Shown: in pieces, positions 36,423-45,638 of the stretch
How positions within the stretch are numbered: the first letter of the stretch is position 1
Layout of the letters: every line of letters starts with the position of its first letter
Assembly: GCF_947488835.1 (NCBI RefSeq)
Contig: NZ_CANLBK010000003.1
Location: 1 to 64,000 of the forward strand
Direction: 5' to 3'
Source: an uncultured Marinobacter sp.
GTDB taxonomy: Bacteria > Pseudomonadota > Gammaproteobacteria > Pseudomonadales > Oleiphilaceae
DNA: 64,000 nt
Translations under genes and position numbers: made by a program
Notes under the pieces: generated by a model
Told to the model about the DNA's origin: nothing
What the model saw: only the letters and a program-made list of their open reading frames with translations
Databases searched by the model: none

Positions 36423-36443
36423 TTAAGCCGCAATGGATGCTGA

Positions 36444-37172
36444 TCAACCCATTACTCGCTCTTCAACATTGCCTACAAATACCAGCCCTTTACCAAAAAT
36501 AGAGCGAAGCGGAAGGTTTATATTCTCTTGCTTCGCTTTTTTGCGCAACCGGCTGAGAATGACATCGATTCGGTGAATATCCGACTGTTCTTCATAACAA
36601 AACATCAGATCAAGCAACGTCTCTTTAGTAAAAACCTCACCAGCCGAACGAGCCAGCGTGCTGACCAGAGAATACTCTTGGGTTGAGAGGGCTAAATCGT
36701 CACCGTTAGGCGTGATCAGCCTTTGACGCGATGCATCCAATTGCCACTCGCCAGAAGCCTCCCTTACGGTTTGTGCTGTGCTGGCAGGCTCGCTTTCCTG
36801 TTGCATCCTTCGCCATAGGCCATCAATAGCGGTTGCAAGTTCTACGAAGTTGACTGGTTTTACGAGGTACAAATCGGCCCCCAAGTTGAGACCTCGCAAT
36901 TTATCTTGCTGGTGTCCCCGCGCAGTGGCAATAATCACGCCCATTTTGCCTATATCCTTGAGATAATCCACAACACTGAAACCATCTTCGCCAGGCAACC
37001 CCAGATCAACCATCACAATATCAGCCGGGCTGCGGTGAAGTTTTTTCCAGAATTGCTCAGCGCTTGAAACACCCCAAACGCTGTACCCACGCTGTTGGAG
37101 AAAAAATATTAACTCGTCCAGTAGGTCTGAGTTGTCTTCGATGATACTGATTGCTGGTTTTCTGGCGGTCAC
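36444..37172 (-). CDS. OmpR-type response regulator
   Basis: 242 residues. Receiver domain 1-120 with acidic pocket EDN (12-14), phospho-acceptor Asp56 in VMVDLGLPGEDGF, and Lys in LVKPVNF near 106. Winged-helix DNA-binding domain 135-235 (LSTQEYSLVSTLARSAGEVF, HRIDVILSRLRKKAK). Its start overlaps the kinase stop by four bases, so the kinase at 37169 is its partner. A broken copy of its C-terminal half lies at 7776-8075, on the far side of the adhesin cluster. Confidence 0.93.
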   Translation of the reverse strand: MTARKPAISIIEDNSDLLDELIFFLQQRGYSVWGVSSAEQFWKKLHRSPADIVMVDLGLPGEDGFSVVDYLKDIGKMGVIIATARGHQQDKLRGLNLGADLYLVKPVNFVELATAIDGLWRRMQQESEPASTAQTVREASGEWQLDASRQRLITPNGDDLALSTQEYSLVSTLARSAGEVFTKETLLDLMFCYEEQSDIHRIDVILSRLRKKAKQENINLPLRSIFGKGLVFVGNVEERVMG

Positions 37173-39112
37173 GAATCGGAGTTCTCCTCTCCCGGTTGAA
37201 ATGTAAGCTCAAAACAACTGCCCTGGCGGCTCGTCAACACGACCCTTAAATCGCCGCCGTGGGCGCGGCTTATTTCCCGCGCAACAAACAAACCTAGACC
37301 TGCGCCGCGGCGAACATGATCCCCGCGACGATAACGTTCGAAGATCCAACTGGTATCCTCAATACCCTGGCCCTCATCGCATATACGAATTGCCACCAGA
37401 CCTTCAAGTGATGAGCAATCCACCCGGATTAGCCCACCTTCAGAATGTTTGACGGCGTTGTCGATAACATTCGACAGGGCAATACGAATCAGGGCTGTGT
37501 CTACGATCACGGTCCAGTCTTGCAACCCTGAACCCTCGATCTCTCTGTTTGCTGCCGTCAGCTGCAAATTGTGCGCACTGGACAGCTCAGCCAACTCAGA
37601 GGCGGAACGTACAAGATCGATTAGTTTGGTCGGTTTTGGGTCAACATACAGATTATCAGCTGCAAGCCGCGCATCGGCAAGGCAATTATCAGTCAGCGAA
37701 ACCAGCCGGTCTGTCGCACGGCGGATCTTGCCATATCGCCCTGTTCGCACACTATTTGCGCCACCCTCTAGGTGTACTAAATTCTCCAGCGCACCAGAGA
37801 TCACTGCCAGAGGCGTACGGAACTCATGTGAAACCATCCCCATAAACTGACGTTGGTGGAAGCTGGCATCCCGTTCTGCCTTAAGCTCACTAGCAAGTTG
37901 ACTCTTTTCCAATTCTTTCAGTTTTTGCTCTCTGACCCGGAAGACTGCGGTTGCCATCACCAATAACACGAGGGTGATCAGTACATACTGCCAAATCACG
38001 TAAATCTCACCATTGAATGGCACCAGCCCAAGTAACGAAAGCAATGCAAACAGGCCACCCAAAATGCATGCGATAGGCGTAGCGCATAACAATAACGTCG
38101 TAACGTTGAAGTTTGAGCGCCGCCACTTATAGGCTACGGCGCATATAAAAACGACCGCTCCGAGCAAGAAAAGGCAGCTCAGAATCCGGATGGCGAGCCC
38201 GTATTGCTCAAGAGGTATTAAAACAACTAACGAAAGAATCATTGCGCTTAGAGTGATCAGCAGTTTGTGCGTACGAGACAACAGGAGTCTGAGGCGTGCG
38301 GTTTCTGCTGATAGCCAGAGCAGGGTTGAATAGGAGCTTAGCGTCAGTATGCCCGTCAGGTAGTGCTGCAATTCCGCCCCGAATTGGGGCAGCAGCCAGC
38401 TGATGTAGCCCTGTATCGCAGCGACAAGCAAAAAAGAGGTGGAAAATGCCACTGCGGACCAGAGCAATGTGCCGCCGATCACAATCGCCAGCACGAGCGC
38501 GAGCGTTGTCGACAGCGTGGCCAGACCAAGAAAGAAGCTCCAGAATGATGTGGATCTTGTTGCGTGCCCCAGGAACTCCGCTGGCCGCCACAGATTGGCC
38601 TGTACGATCGTCGCGCTGCTACTTTGCACGCGTACTATCACCTCGTAGCCTTTTGCATTGCTAACAGGTGGTGCCAGGATGAACACCGACTTTCGGTAGT
38701 TAAGGTCTGCTTGGCCGATCGTCAGATCTCCGGCTCGCTTTGATAGCCAGGGCTCGTCGCCGCCAATAGGGCGTGCAAAAATCTTGAGGTCATCAAGAAA
38801 ATTAGGTCCTACCTCCATCCAGAGATCGGCGCCGGCAAATGCCGTTTCCGGCAACTCGAACCTAAGCCAGAATGCCCCATTCGTGTAACCGCGAGAAAAG
38901 GTTGAGTGCTGGTCCAGACTTTGATCGGTCAGCTTTTCTACAGCTCGTGCAAGCGAAAACTGAGCCATGGGATCTGCAAGGGCGCTATAGGGAATGTCTT
39001 TTCCAAGTTTCAATGGGTCGGCGAGCAATGAGGCTGGTATAAGCCACGCAAGCAACAGGAGGAGGCGATAGAGCGTCAAAAGGCTATTTTTATTATAGGA
39101 ATAGCTTTGCAT
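37169..39112 (-). CDS. Sensor histidine kinase with 7TMR-DISM input
   Basis: 647 residues. Signal peptide or first helix at about 12-31. Periplasmic 7TMR-DISMED2-like beta domain at about 32-180 (GAFWLRFELPE, DLWMEVGPNFLDDLKIF), then seven membrane helices at about 190-400. HisKA domain with phospho-acceptor His near 428 (MVSHEFRTPLAVISG). HATPase at 530-640: N box NVIDNAVKHSEGG, G boxes CDEGQGIED and RRGAGLGLFVAREI. DISMED2 sensors are thought to bind carbohydrates or related ligands. Translationally coupled with the response regulator. Targets are unknown; the regulon could include the adjacent adhesin region. Confidence 0.93.
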   Translation of the reverse strand: MQSYSYNKNSLLTLYRLLLLLAWLIPASLLADPLKLGKDIPYSALADPMAQFSLARAVEKLTDQSLDQHSTFSRGYTNGAFWLRFELPETAFAGADLWMEVGPNFLDDLKIFARPIGGDEPWLSKRAGDLTIGQADLNYRKSVFILAPPVSNAKGYEVIVRVQSSSATIVQANLWRPAEFLGHATRSTSFWSFFLGLATLSTTLALVLAIVIGGTLLWSAVAFSTSFLLVAAIQGYISWLLPQFGAELQHYLTGILTLSSYSTLLWLSAETARLRLLLSRTHKLLITLSAMILSLVVLIPLEQYGLAIRILSCLFLLGAVVFICAVAYKWRRSNFNVTTLLLCATPIACILGGLFALLSLLGLVPFNGEIYVIWQYVLITLVLLVMATAVFRVREQKLKELEKSQLASELKAERDASFHQRQFMGMVSHEFRTPLAVISGALENLVHLEGGANSVRTGRYGKIRRATDRLVSLTDNCLADARLAADNLYVDPKPTKLIDLVRSASELAELSSAHNLQLTAANREIEGSGLQDWTVIVDTALIRIALSNVIDNAVKHSEGGLIRVDCSSLEGLVAIRICDEGQGIEDTSWIFERYRRGDHVRRGAGLGLFVAREISRAHGGDLRVVLTSRQGSCFELTFQPGEENSDS

Positions 39113-39327
39113 ATTGGGCTTTTATATATTGATCTTTAGCAGAAAATGGTGGATTTAAGCATGGTTTCGCCATAGTTGCTATCTGTCACGAAGGTGTTAC
39201 AACAGGGATGTTTCGTAATGGATCGTGCGAAGCAAGAAAGAATAGATGCAAGCGCTAGTCACGAGCAGGCGCGGACACAGACTCGACCCTGGATTCAGGG
39301 CCGAGCAGGTTAAGGCATTTTCCTTAC
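39113..39327. other. Promoter region of the kinase operon, no gene
   Basis: A 31-codon plus-strand frame at 39218-39313 (MDRAKQERID..) has weak support and no recognisable family. Otherwise A/T-rich sequence upstream of the kinase start and nothing else recognised. Confidence 0.3.
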
Positions 39328-40104
39328 TCAATAGTCCGATTGATTCAGCATCGACTCAATCTCAAATACTCCATCCTGATCAAGGTCGAGCTTGTAGGTA
39401 AGGTGGTTGCTGAAAATTTCCACCTGAAGTGCACGGCCACCTCTACGCAGAGTATAGGAGCCATCCTGCACACCTCCCAACCAACTGTCGTAAACGATTC
39501 CTGAAGTGATCTCAGCATCATACACAAGCCCCGCGGAGCCAAGACCAAGCTGGAAAGGTTCGGCAGCCATCATCGACCATGCGGCCTGGTAAGAGGGTAA
39601 TCCCTCTACCTTGTTAATTACCAGATGGTAGTCACCCAAGTAGTACTCGAAACGGTTAACACCACTCGTGCGAGCCTTGAGCGACGCGCCTTTGAGGGAT
39701 ATTTGCGTGCCTTCGCTGAGCTTCAGATTGATGTCACCGTGGATATATGAGTCAGCAGTATCAGCGCTAGCGATTCCATACTTGTCGAACACCTGAAGAG
39801 TTTCTGAATTCAGAGCAGAAAAATGATCGAACCAATCATAATAACCGGAGACGACCTCAGTGGTTACTGAACCATGGAGTTTATAGGGGGATCTTAGCTG
39901 GGTAGACGCACAGGCCTCACGTTCAATGCGGAATTTATCGCCAGCACCAAAGTATGTGAAGCTATCAGGATCGACTTCCAGCTGGCCATTCTCGATGATT
40001 AACTCGGTTCTACCACCCAGATCACACATGTAATCAGTGAGATTGATCGTATTTCCGGGAACATCATGTTGTGTTAGCTGCCTCGGATCGACAGGATCAA
40101 GCAA
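39328..40104 (-). CDS. Unrecognised protein, probably N-terminally truncated
   Basis: Up to 258 residues from a TTG at 40102-40104, which directly follows an in-frame stop. There is no signal peptide or credible ribosome site; the first ATG gives 233 residues. The chain is beta-rich with alternating polar and hydrophobic residues (GSVTTEVVSGYYDWFDHF, GDINLKLSEGTQISLKG) and ends with a DLDQDGVFE acidic loop like a Ca-binding or dockerin-like turn. I recognise no family. It could be the 3' part of an extracytoplasmic lipoprotein or filament protein whose 5' end was lost at the HigBA-side rearrangement. Confidence 0.55.
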   Translation of the reverse strand: MLDPVDPRQLTQHDVPGNTINLTDYMCDLGGRTELIIENGQLEVDPDSFTYFGAGDKFRIEREACASTQLRSPYKLHGSVTTEVVSGYYDWFDHFSALNSETLQVFDKYGIASADTADSYIHGDINLKLSEGTQISLKGASLKARTSGVNRFEYYLGDYHLVINKVEGLPSYQAAWSMMAAEPFQLGLGSAGLVYDAEITSGIVYDSWLGGVQDGSYTLRRGGRALQVEIFSNHLTYKLDLDQDGVFEIESMLNQSDY

Positions 40105-40292
40105 AGGTCATATTCGGGCAGCCCGAAATTCTCACCCTGTGCCCAAAATACAAGTCGTTATGTGGGCTTAACCGTTTTCGATAGGGCGAGCACATTTCGA
40201 CCAAACCCTTTCCCAGCAACGACTTACGCCGATTTACGACGGTGCCGGCCAGTTGAAACCGTCTAATGGGGTGCCCTCCGAAGCTATTTTCG

Positions 40293-40324
40293 AGGCCTTA
40301 CGTGAAAGCGTAGGGCCTTTTTAA
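40293..40324 (+). terminator. Orphan terminator, plus strand
   Basis: AGGCCTTACG (40293-40302) pairs with CGTAGGGCCT (40309-40318) with one G-U, followed by TTTTT. No plus-strand gene precedes it, so the gene it served was probably deleted. It stands 17 bases before the first 23-bp direct repeat. Confidence 0.5.
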
Positions 40325-40340
40325 TTTCCTGTGTCCAAAT

Positions 40341-40363
40341 TGTGTCCACGAATTTAAACTGCT
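40341..40363. repeat. 23-bp direct repeat flanking HigBA, left copy
   Basis: Begins TGTGTCCACGAATTT and ends TAAACTGCT. The identical 23 bases occur at 41281-41303 in the same orientation, 940 bases away, bracketing the toxin-antitoxin pair. Shorter GTGTCCA/GGTCCAC copies precede each. Confidence 0.8.
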
Positions 40364-40450
40364 TTTTCTTGGTTCGGTAATTATGACCATTGCCTGATCA
40401 CACTCCATGTTAGTGAAAACGCAGAAATAGCCCGGTTTTCTGGCTAGTGA

Positions 40451-40870
40451 TCAGAAGAAGAGAGCCGGAGAAACATTAAAGCGCTCCCCCAGGGCCTCCA
40501 TGTGCTTGCGGGTGAGTTTCTTCCCTTCCGCCTCGTTGAGGATTTTGCTGACGTTGCCTTTTGAGCCCAGCTCAGGCAAATCTGCTACGCCTAGGTTGTA
40601 TTGATCCATAAGTGTTTTCAAGACAGCAATGCCGTTGTCAGTGCCTGCTACGGCAGCATTAAAGTCTTTGAACTCTTCTGCCTGATCTTCCCAGCGCTCA
40701 ATGCTAACGGCGAGGATCTCGATGAGCGGCTTATTGGTATCATAATCTTCAATGAGGTCATCCATCATGGCCAAGGCGCTTTCGTAGTCTTTCTGGGTCT
40801 CGATATGGGCCAGAAATGGCAGCTCGCCCAGAACAGTGCGGAGCTGGTGAATCAAAGCGGTGTTTAACAT
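40451..40870 (-). CDS. higA: HigA-type antitoxin
   Basis: 139 residues. An N-terminal helical dimerisation/neutralising part (LPFLAHIETQKDYESALAMM), and an XRE-type helix-turn-helix at about 80-135 (YNLGVADLPELGSKGNVSKI, KKLTRKHMEALGERFNVSP). HigA antitoxins bind the toxin and repress the operon. The toxin gene is 4 bases upstream, the inverted order usual for HigBA. Confidence 0.9.
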   Translation of the reverse strand: MLNTALIHQLRTVLGELPFLAHIETQKDYESALAMMDDLIEDYDTNKPLIEILAVSIERWEDQAEEFKDFNAAVAGTDNGIAVLKTLMDQYNLGVADLPELGSKGNVSKILNEAEGKKLTRKHMEALGERFNVSPALFF

Positions 40871-40874
40871 GGCT

Positions 40875-41186
40875 CTACTCCTTGGTTCTGCGGTACTTGT
40901 CAGTTAGCCGGTCGTACTCGGCGTGGCTGCAAATATGTTTAACGTACATGCGGTTGTCACGGAATTCGATGAAAGCGATCAGGCGAAGGTTGTTGCCGCC
41001 TATGTCGATTACCCACCACTTATCCCTGTATTCGAAGTTATCCAGTGAGTGGAATACCTGGCGTAACTGTGCGGGCGTTTCAAATTTTCCGTTACGCAAT
41101 GTTGTGTAGACGTTGATCAGAGCATCCCTGTCGTTCGGGTGCTGCAGAGCTGCGTCATTAAACGGTTTTCGTGAAATTACATGCAC
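40875..41186 (-). CDS. higB: HigB-type mRNA interferase toxin
   Basis: 103 residues, with the RelE-fold HigB pattern: FNDAALQHPNDRDALINVY, VFHSLDNFEYRDKWWVIDIG, GNNLRLIAFIEF and MYVKHICSHAEYDRLTDKYR. HigB cleaves mRNA at the ribosome when free of HigA. First gene of the pair, with two palindromes upstream that fit autoregulation. Both genes appear intact. Confidence 0.92.
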   Translation of the reverse strand: MHVISRKPFNDAALQHPNDRDALINVYTTLRNGKFETPAQLRQVFHSLDNFEYRDKWWVIDIGGNNLRLIAFIEFRDNRMYVKHICSHAEYDRLTDKYRRTKE

Positions 41187-41198
41187 CGCCTTCCCTTT

Positions 41199-41245
41199 GT
41201 TTCATTTTTTGAAACCATATCACAGGGGTTTCCTTTTTGGAAACC
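41199..41245 (-). promoter_or_regulatory. Twin palindromic operator upstream of higBA
   Basis: Two similar palindromes: GTTTCATTTTTTGAAAC (41199-41215) and GGTTTCCTTTTTGGAAACC (41227-41245), spaced 28 bases centre to centre. Position just before higB fits HigA operators. Confidence 0.7.
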
Positions 41246-41280
41246 TTCTCGTTTTGGCCGTTCCCTAAATGGGTCCACGG

Positions 41281-41303
41281 TGTGTCCACGAATTTAAACT
41301 GCT
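41281..41303. repeat. 23-bp direct repeat flanking HigBA, right copy
   Basis: Exact partner of 40341-40363. The sequence after each copy differs, so the repeat is the whole shared unit on that side. Confidence 0.8.
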
Positions 41304-41505
41304 GCGTCTCTTCACTGAAATCACGCCCCCTGCCCTGATCCCGGACAACCGCTCTTAGGGCACAGAAAGAACAATCCCAAGAGCCTTGGGGTTTTCGCTC
41401 ATTTCCGAAATCATTATCCCAACTAACGCCTTAGTCTTAACAGACGATTCACCTCCTTGAAGACTGGCCTAGCCTCAAGTATCAACTCCAATAACAAGGA
41501 ATGAT

Positions 41506-42426
41506 ATGAAAGTGCTTATTGTAGGCGGCTCCGGAATGATCGGCGGCAATACTGCTTTGCATCTGCAGGAGCTTGGCCATGACGTAACCCTTGCGGCACG
41601 AAATCCGGCGAAAGCAGGCACACTGATGGCCGCCATGCCAATAATTTTCGGCGATTATACTCGTCAAGAATTCACCAAAGCCGACCTGGCACCGTTTGAA
41701 GCGATCGTTTTTGCGGCTGGCAATGACATCCGCCATGCTTCACCGGATGAACAAACAGCGGAATTTTGGCGAGCGGCGCAATCAGAAGGTGTGCCTGCAT
41801 TTGCTGAGCTAGCTCGAGATGCCGGGGTAAAGCGATTTATTCAGCTTGGCAGCTATTACCACCAATTACGCCCGGACCTTCTCGAAGGCAGTCCCTACCT
41901 ACAAGCCCGCCAGCTAGCCGATGATAGAGCGCGAGCTCTGGCTACCGATGACTTCAATATTTGTACGCTAAACCCGCCCTCCATAGTGGGAGCCCTACCC
42001 GGCCTGATTGCCGCCCGCTATGAAACGCTTGCAGCGTGGGGGCAAGGGTTACGCCGCGACATTCCCAATACAGCGCCGCCTGGTGGCACCAACTACATGT
42101 CAGTACGCTCTCTTACCCAGGCAGTTGCAGGTGCCCTGGACCATGCTAAGACAGGTAAAGCGTATTTGGTTGGGGATGAAAACCTCAGCTTTAGAGAATT
42201 TTTCCAGCTGTTCTTTGATGTCGCCAACAATCCAGTTGAGATAGTAACAGTAGACGAGGAGCACCCGCTATTGCCTGACGCATTTATCGTTCAAGGTCGG
42301 GGAAACAGCTTGGTTTATGAGCCAACCCCCAAAGAAACGGAAGCATTGGGGTATAAACGGAAAGATATCAAAAACGCGGTAAGAGAAGTCATATCCCTGA
42401 TCAGTTCCGCTAAACAGAAAAGCTGA
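41506..42426 (+). CDS. Atypical NAD(P)-binding SDR/epimerase-like protein
   Basis: 306 residues. N-terminal dinucleotide motif VGGSGMIGGNTALHLQELGH at 5-24, then a NAD-epimerase-like fold (FIQLGSYYHQLRPDLLEGSP, NICTLNPPSIVGALPG) and a late VGDENLSFREFFQLFF typical of isomerase/epimerase relatives. A canonical YxxxK catalytic pair is not evident; SPYLQARQLADDRA stands where it would be, so activity is uncertain. Steroid 3-beta-HSD and dihydroflavonol reductase relatives share this fold, and the steroid cluster is 1.5 kb away. Single plus-strand gene. Confidence 0.75.
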   Translation: MKVLIVGGSGMIGGNTALHLQELGHDVTLAARNPAKAGTLMAAMPIIFGDYTRQEFTKADLAPFEAIVFAAGNDIRHASPDEQTAEFWRAAQSEGVPAFAELARDAGVKRFIQLGSYYHQLRPDLLEGSPYLQARQLADDRARALATDDFNICTLNPPSIVGALPGLIAARYETLAAWGQGLRRDIPNTAPPGGTNYMSVRSLTQAVAGALDHAKTGKAYLVGDENLSFREFFQLFFDVANNPVEIVTVDEEHPLLPDAFIVQGRGNSLVYEPTPKETEALGYKRKDIKNAVREVISLISSAKQKS

Positions 42427-42550
42427 GTCATGGCTATTAATGAAACATCCATTATAGATCTGCACGATAGCTTTCCGTTGATCACCGGTGCGGGCTCAGG
42501 AAGCAAACAGGGACTATGTGAAACGCTGGTTCCCGGTGGGAGGGAGCTTA

Positions 42551-43717
42551 TCAGCCCCTTTCCAGCATACTTTTACCACTAAAACTGGCAACACTGTTCA
42601 ACAGCACTCGAATCAGGTCGCTTTGCCGGGTAACGTCAACTTTAGAGAAAATTGAGCGCAGATGAGCTCGAGCCGTGTTGCGCTTGATGTCAGATGAAAG
42701 TGCAGCCTCATCTAAAGACATTCCGTTCATGATCTTTACAGCCAGCGATGCTTCTGCCGGAGTCAAATTGAACAGCTTGCGGACAACCTCGTCCTGACCC
42801 TCAATCTTATGAACAGTATCTCGGATAAAAATGGCTGCAGAAGGTCTCTTCCCGCCAGATGTCCAGCTGCCGGCTGGAATACTATGAACTGCGATGCTCA
42901 AACCAGCTTGGTCATTCTTCCTGTTAACTGTCATTACCTCAAATGCCGACTCCCTACCCGCAAAGCTCAGTGCCAAGGCATCTTTTAAACAAATTTTTAA
43001 CTTCAAATTATCTGTTTCGAAAACAGCTTTGAGGCGATTATTCGCTAGCAGCAAACCATCCTTGTTCTCAAGAATTTTATCCGCAACTATATTGGATTTT
43101 ATTATCTCCCCTTCTTCTGAGAGGATTACGACACCCAACTTCATTTCATCAATCGTGCGCTCATAAAGCGCACCAAATGACTGCTGTTTGATTATCTTGC
43201 TGTAAATCAGCACGGCTCGACGAAAATGCGGAATTAAATAATTGCACAAAGATTTATCTTTTATATCGAAAGCATGAAGGCTTTTCGGGCGACTAATTCG
43301 GAGAGGGCAACTCATTTCCTCTGAAACGTCTATATCAACGCCCATAATTCGGTATACATTCAGTACATTAAGGTATTCAGTATAATATGGCTTAGTCACC
43401 CACTCATCTTCTGTAAATAACTCGTCTGACGTTACAACCTCGTCAGACGGGAGTTCAACAAATGGGTCAAGGGAAAAAAACTGGCTGTGATACGCATGGA
43501 TAAGTGGCGCGGGTATGTCCCCCGCTGTCAGAACAACACCTGGCAATGCGAATGTGGTGGGTCGGATCGCCAGTGTCACATAATTAGCATTTAGATAATT
43601 CTTAAGCAGTTCCAGACTTGAGGCCCATGGCTTTTTCTCCATCGCTCCCTCGTAGATTAAACCAATCAACTCCAGAAGATCGTGATTGCTTATCTTTAAC
43701 TCATTCATAGAGGACAT
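42551..43717 (-). CDS. LuxR-type regulator, possible steroid-cluster activator
   Basis: 388 residues. The first 300 form a sensor region with no recognised motif apart from a PAS-like middle (LGVVILSEEGEIIKSNIVAD). The C-terminal LuxR/GerE helix-turn-helix is at about 320-380 (FNLTPAEASLAVKIMNGMS, RNTARAHLRSIFSKVDVTRQ). Its size and layout resemble TeiR, the LuxR-type testosterone-inducible regulator of Comamonas testosteroni. It lies just downstream of the steroid operon on the same strand, and no KstR2-like TetR gene is in the window. A role in steroid response is inference. Confidence 0.82.
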   Translation of the reverse strand: MSSMNELKISNHDLLELIGLIYEGAMEKKPWASSLELLKNYLNANYVTLAIRPTTFALPGVVLTAGDIPAPLIHAYHSQFFSLDPFVELPSDEVVTSDELFTEDEWVTKPYYTEYLNVLNVYRIMGVDIDVSEEMSCPLRISRPKSLHAFDIKDKSLCNYLIPHFRRAVLIYSKIIKQQSFGALYERTIDEMKLGVVILSEEGEIIKSNIVADKILENKDGLLLANNRLKAVFETDNLKLKICLKDALALSFAGRESAFEVMTVNRKNDQAGLSIAVHSIPAGSWTSGGKRPSAAIFIRDTVHKIEGQDEVVRKLFNLTPAEASLAVKIMNGMSLDEAALSSDIKRNTARAHLRSIFSKVDVTRQSDLIRVLLNSVASFSGKSMLERG

Positions 43718-43888
43718 TTTGACTGTGGACTGCCACTTCAGATAGGTAGAAAGCTACCTTACATCGAATTCCCTTAACATGCTATAGATCAAAAGTCGGC
43801 CCCTAAACGCTACCTCGGCACTTGCTCTATCTGAACAGTCCAAGAGCCGCTCAGGGGGCCCATAATTTTTGCTGGCGATGAAACTTGA

Positions 43889-45091
43889 TTACAGCAGTTC
43901 AAATAGTCCAGCAGCACCCATGCCACCGCCAATGCACATGGAAACCACCACGTATTTAACCTTGCGACGCCGACCTTCCAGCAAAGCATGCCCCACCATG
44001 CGGGCACCGCTCATGCCGAACGGGTGGCCAATAGAAATAGCGCCACCGTTAACGTTGAGCTTGTCGTTATCAATGCCAAGATGGTCGCGGCAGTAAAGCA
44101 CCTGCGAGGCAAAGGCTTCATTGATTTCCCACAGTCCGATATCGTCAACGCTCAAGCCATGCTGCTTGAGCAATTTTGGGATAGCGTACACTGGCCCAAT
44201 ACCCATTTCTTCCGGCTCACATCCGGCAACAGCGACTCCCCGATAAATACCGAGAGGCGCCAGGCCACGACGGTCTGCTTCTTCGCGGGACATAAGAAGG
44301 CAAGCAGCGGCACCGTCAGAAAACTGCGAGGCATTACCGGCAGTTACGTTCTTGCCTTCCTTGATCCAGTCGCCGTCCTTCCACACCGGTTTAAGGCCCT
44401 GCAAGCCCTCCAATGTGGTGGTAGCACGGTTACATTCGTCTTTGTCGGCAACTACTTCTTCTTCGCCAGCGGGTGTGCCATCTTTTTCAAATAGTTTTTT
44501 GGTGGTTTTCAGCGGAACGATTTCATCGTCAAAACGACCTGCGGCCTGAGCTTCCGCGGTGCGCTGCTGGCTTTGCAGGGCGTAAGCGTCTTGGGAGTCA
44601 CGACTAATGTTATATCGCTCGGCCACCACTTCTGCAGTTTCGATCATCGGGATGTAAGCAGCTGGGGCTGTCGCAATCACAGCCTCAGACCGCGCACGAT
44701 ATGTATTCTTATGTTTATTCTGAGTCAGGGACAGTGACTCTACACCACCACCAATGGCTACATCGGCTTCACCGCACATAATTGACTTTGCAGCTTCGGC
44801 AATTGCCATCAGTCCAGAGGCGCACATACGGTCTACCGCCATGCCGGCCGCACTGTTAGGCAAACCGCCGGTGTAGGCACACAGCCGGCCAATGTTATAA
44901 CCCTGAGTGCCCTGTTGAACCGCTGCACCCATGATGACATCTTCTACGTCGGCCGGATCGATACCGGCGCGCTCCACAACGGCACGAACTACGTGGCCAC
45001 CCAATACAGGGGCTTCAGTATCGTTGAAGGAACCTCGGAAAGACTTGGCTAGCGCGGTGCGGGCTGTGGAAACAATGACAGCTTCTTTCAT
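43889..45091 (-). CDS. Acetyl-CoA acyltransferase (thiolase), steroid cluster
   Basis: 400 residues. Nucleophile Cys in [14 protein letters not shown] (about 92), [18 protein letters not shown] with [17 protein letters not shown] His region ([20 protein letters not shown]), and second Cys in CIGGGMGAA near the end. This resembles FadA5-like thiolases. Last gene of the 14-gene operon, 11 bases after the MaoC gene. It should cleave a 3-ketoacyl-CoA intermediate of the pathway; which one cannot be read from sequence. Confidence 0.9.
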   Translation of the reverse strand: MKEAVIVSTARTALAKSFRGSFNDTEAPVLGGHVVRAVVERAGIDPADVEDVIMGAAVQQGTQGYNIGRLCAYTGGLPNSAAGMAVDRMCASGLMAIAEAAKSIMCGEADVAIGGGVESLSLTQNKHKNTYRARSEAVIATAPAAYIPMIETAEVVAERYNISRDSQDAYALQSQQRTAEAQAAGRFDDEIVPLKTTKKLFEKDGTPAGEEEVVADKDECNRATTTLEGLQGLKPVWKDGDWIKEGKNVTAGNASQFSDGAAACLLMSREEADRRGLAPLGIYRGVAVAGCEPEEMGIGPVYAIPKLLKQHGLSVDDIGLWEINEAFASQVLYCRDHLGIDNDKLNVNGGAISIGHPFGMSGARMVGHALLEGRRRKVKYVVVSMCIGGGMGAAGLFELL

Positions 45092-45102
45092 TACAAAAAT
45101 CC

Positions 45103-45573
45103 TTATTGCTGGTTTTCAAAGGTGTAGCGGCTGATGGTGTCAACCACGCAGCCAGGGCGGTCGCTGCCCTCAACTTCAACGGTTACGCGAACAACAACTT
45201 GTACGGAACCGTTAGGCAATGTTTCTACTTTGGTAATTTCGCCTGCGCCACGGATGTTCGAACCGACACGAACCGGAGCAGGAAAGCGAATACGGTCACA
45301 GCCGTAATTCACACCCATGGCGAGGTTTTCGACGGCCATCAACTGGGGCAAAAAATAGTTCACCAGTGACAGCGTAAGGTAGCCATGGGCAACCGTGGCA
45401 CCAAAGGGGCCGTCGTTGGCTTTTGCCGGATCTACGTGAATCCACTGGTGATCGCCGGTGGCATCCGCAAACTGATCAATACGATTCTGCTCGATGCGCA
45501 GCCAGTCGCTAACACCCAGCGATTGGCCTTCGGCGGCCTGTAGGCTTACCGCGCTTGCAAATACGTTGCTCAT
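45103..45573 (-). CDS. MaoC-like enoyl-CoA hydratase
   Basis: 156 residues, single hot-dog domain. The hydratase motif is DQFADATGDHQWIHVDPAKA, with the catalytic Asp and His, then GATVAHGYLTLSLV and VNYGCDRIRFPAPVRVGS. It hydrates trans-2-enoyl-CoA; here probably a side-chain or ring-derived acyl-CoA. Lies between ipdF and the thiolase in the steroid operon. Confidence 0.9.
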   Translation of the reverse strand: MSNVFASAVSLQAAEGQSLGVSDWLRIEQNRIDQFADATGDHQWIHVDPAKANDGPFGATVAHGYLTLSLVNYFLPQLMAVENLAMGVNYGCDRIRFPAPVRVGSNIRGAGEITKVETLPNGSVQVVVRVTVEVEGSDRPGCVVDTISRYTFENQQ

Positions 45574-45638
45574 GTCCGGTTATCTCCAAAAGGTTCTGCG
45601 GGCCTGGCTATTTTGGCCCGTGGTTAACAATGCCTGTC

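Noticed and set aside
40130..40340. tRNA gene as an attachment site near the direct repeat
   Set aside because: No cloverleaf or TPsiC arm could be formed by eye; only an orphan terminator is clear.
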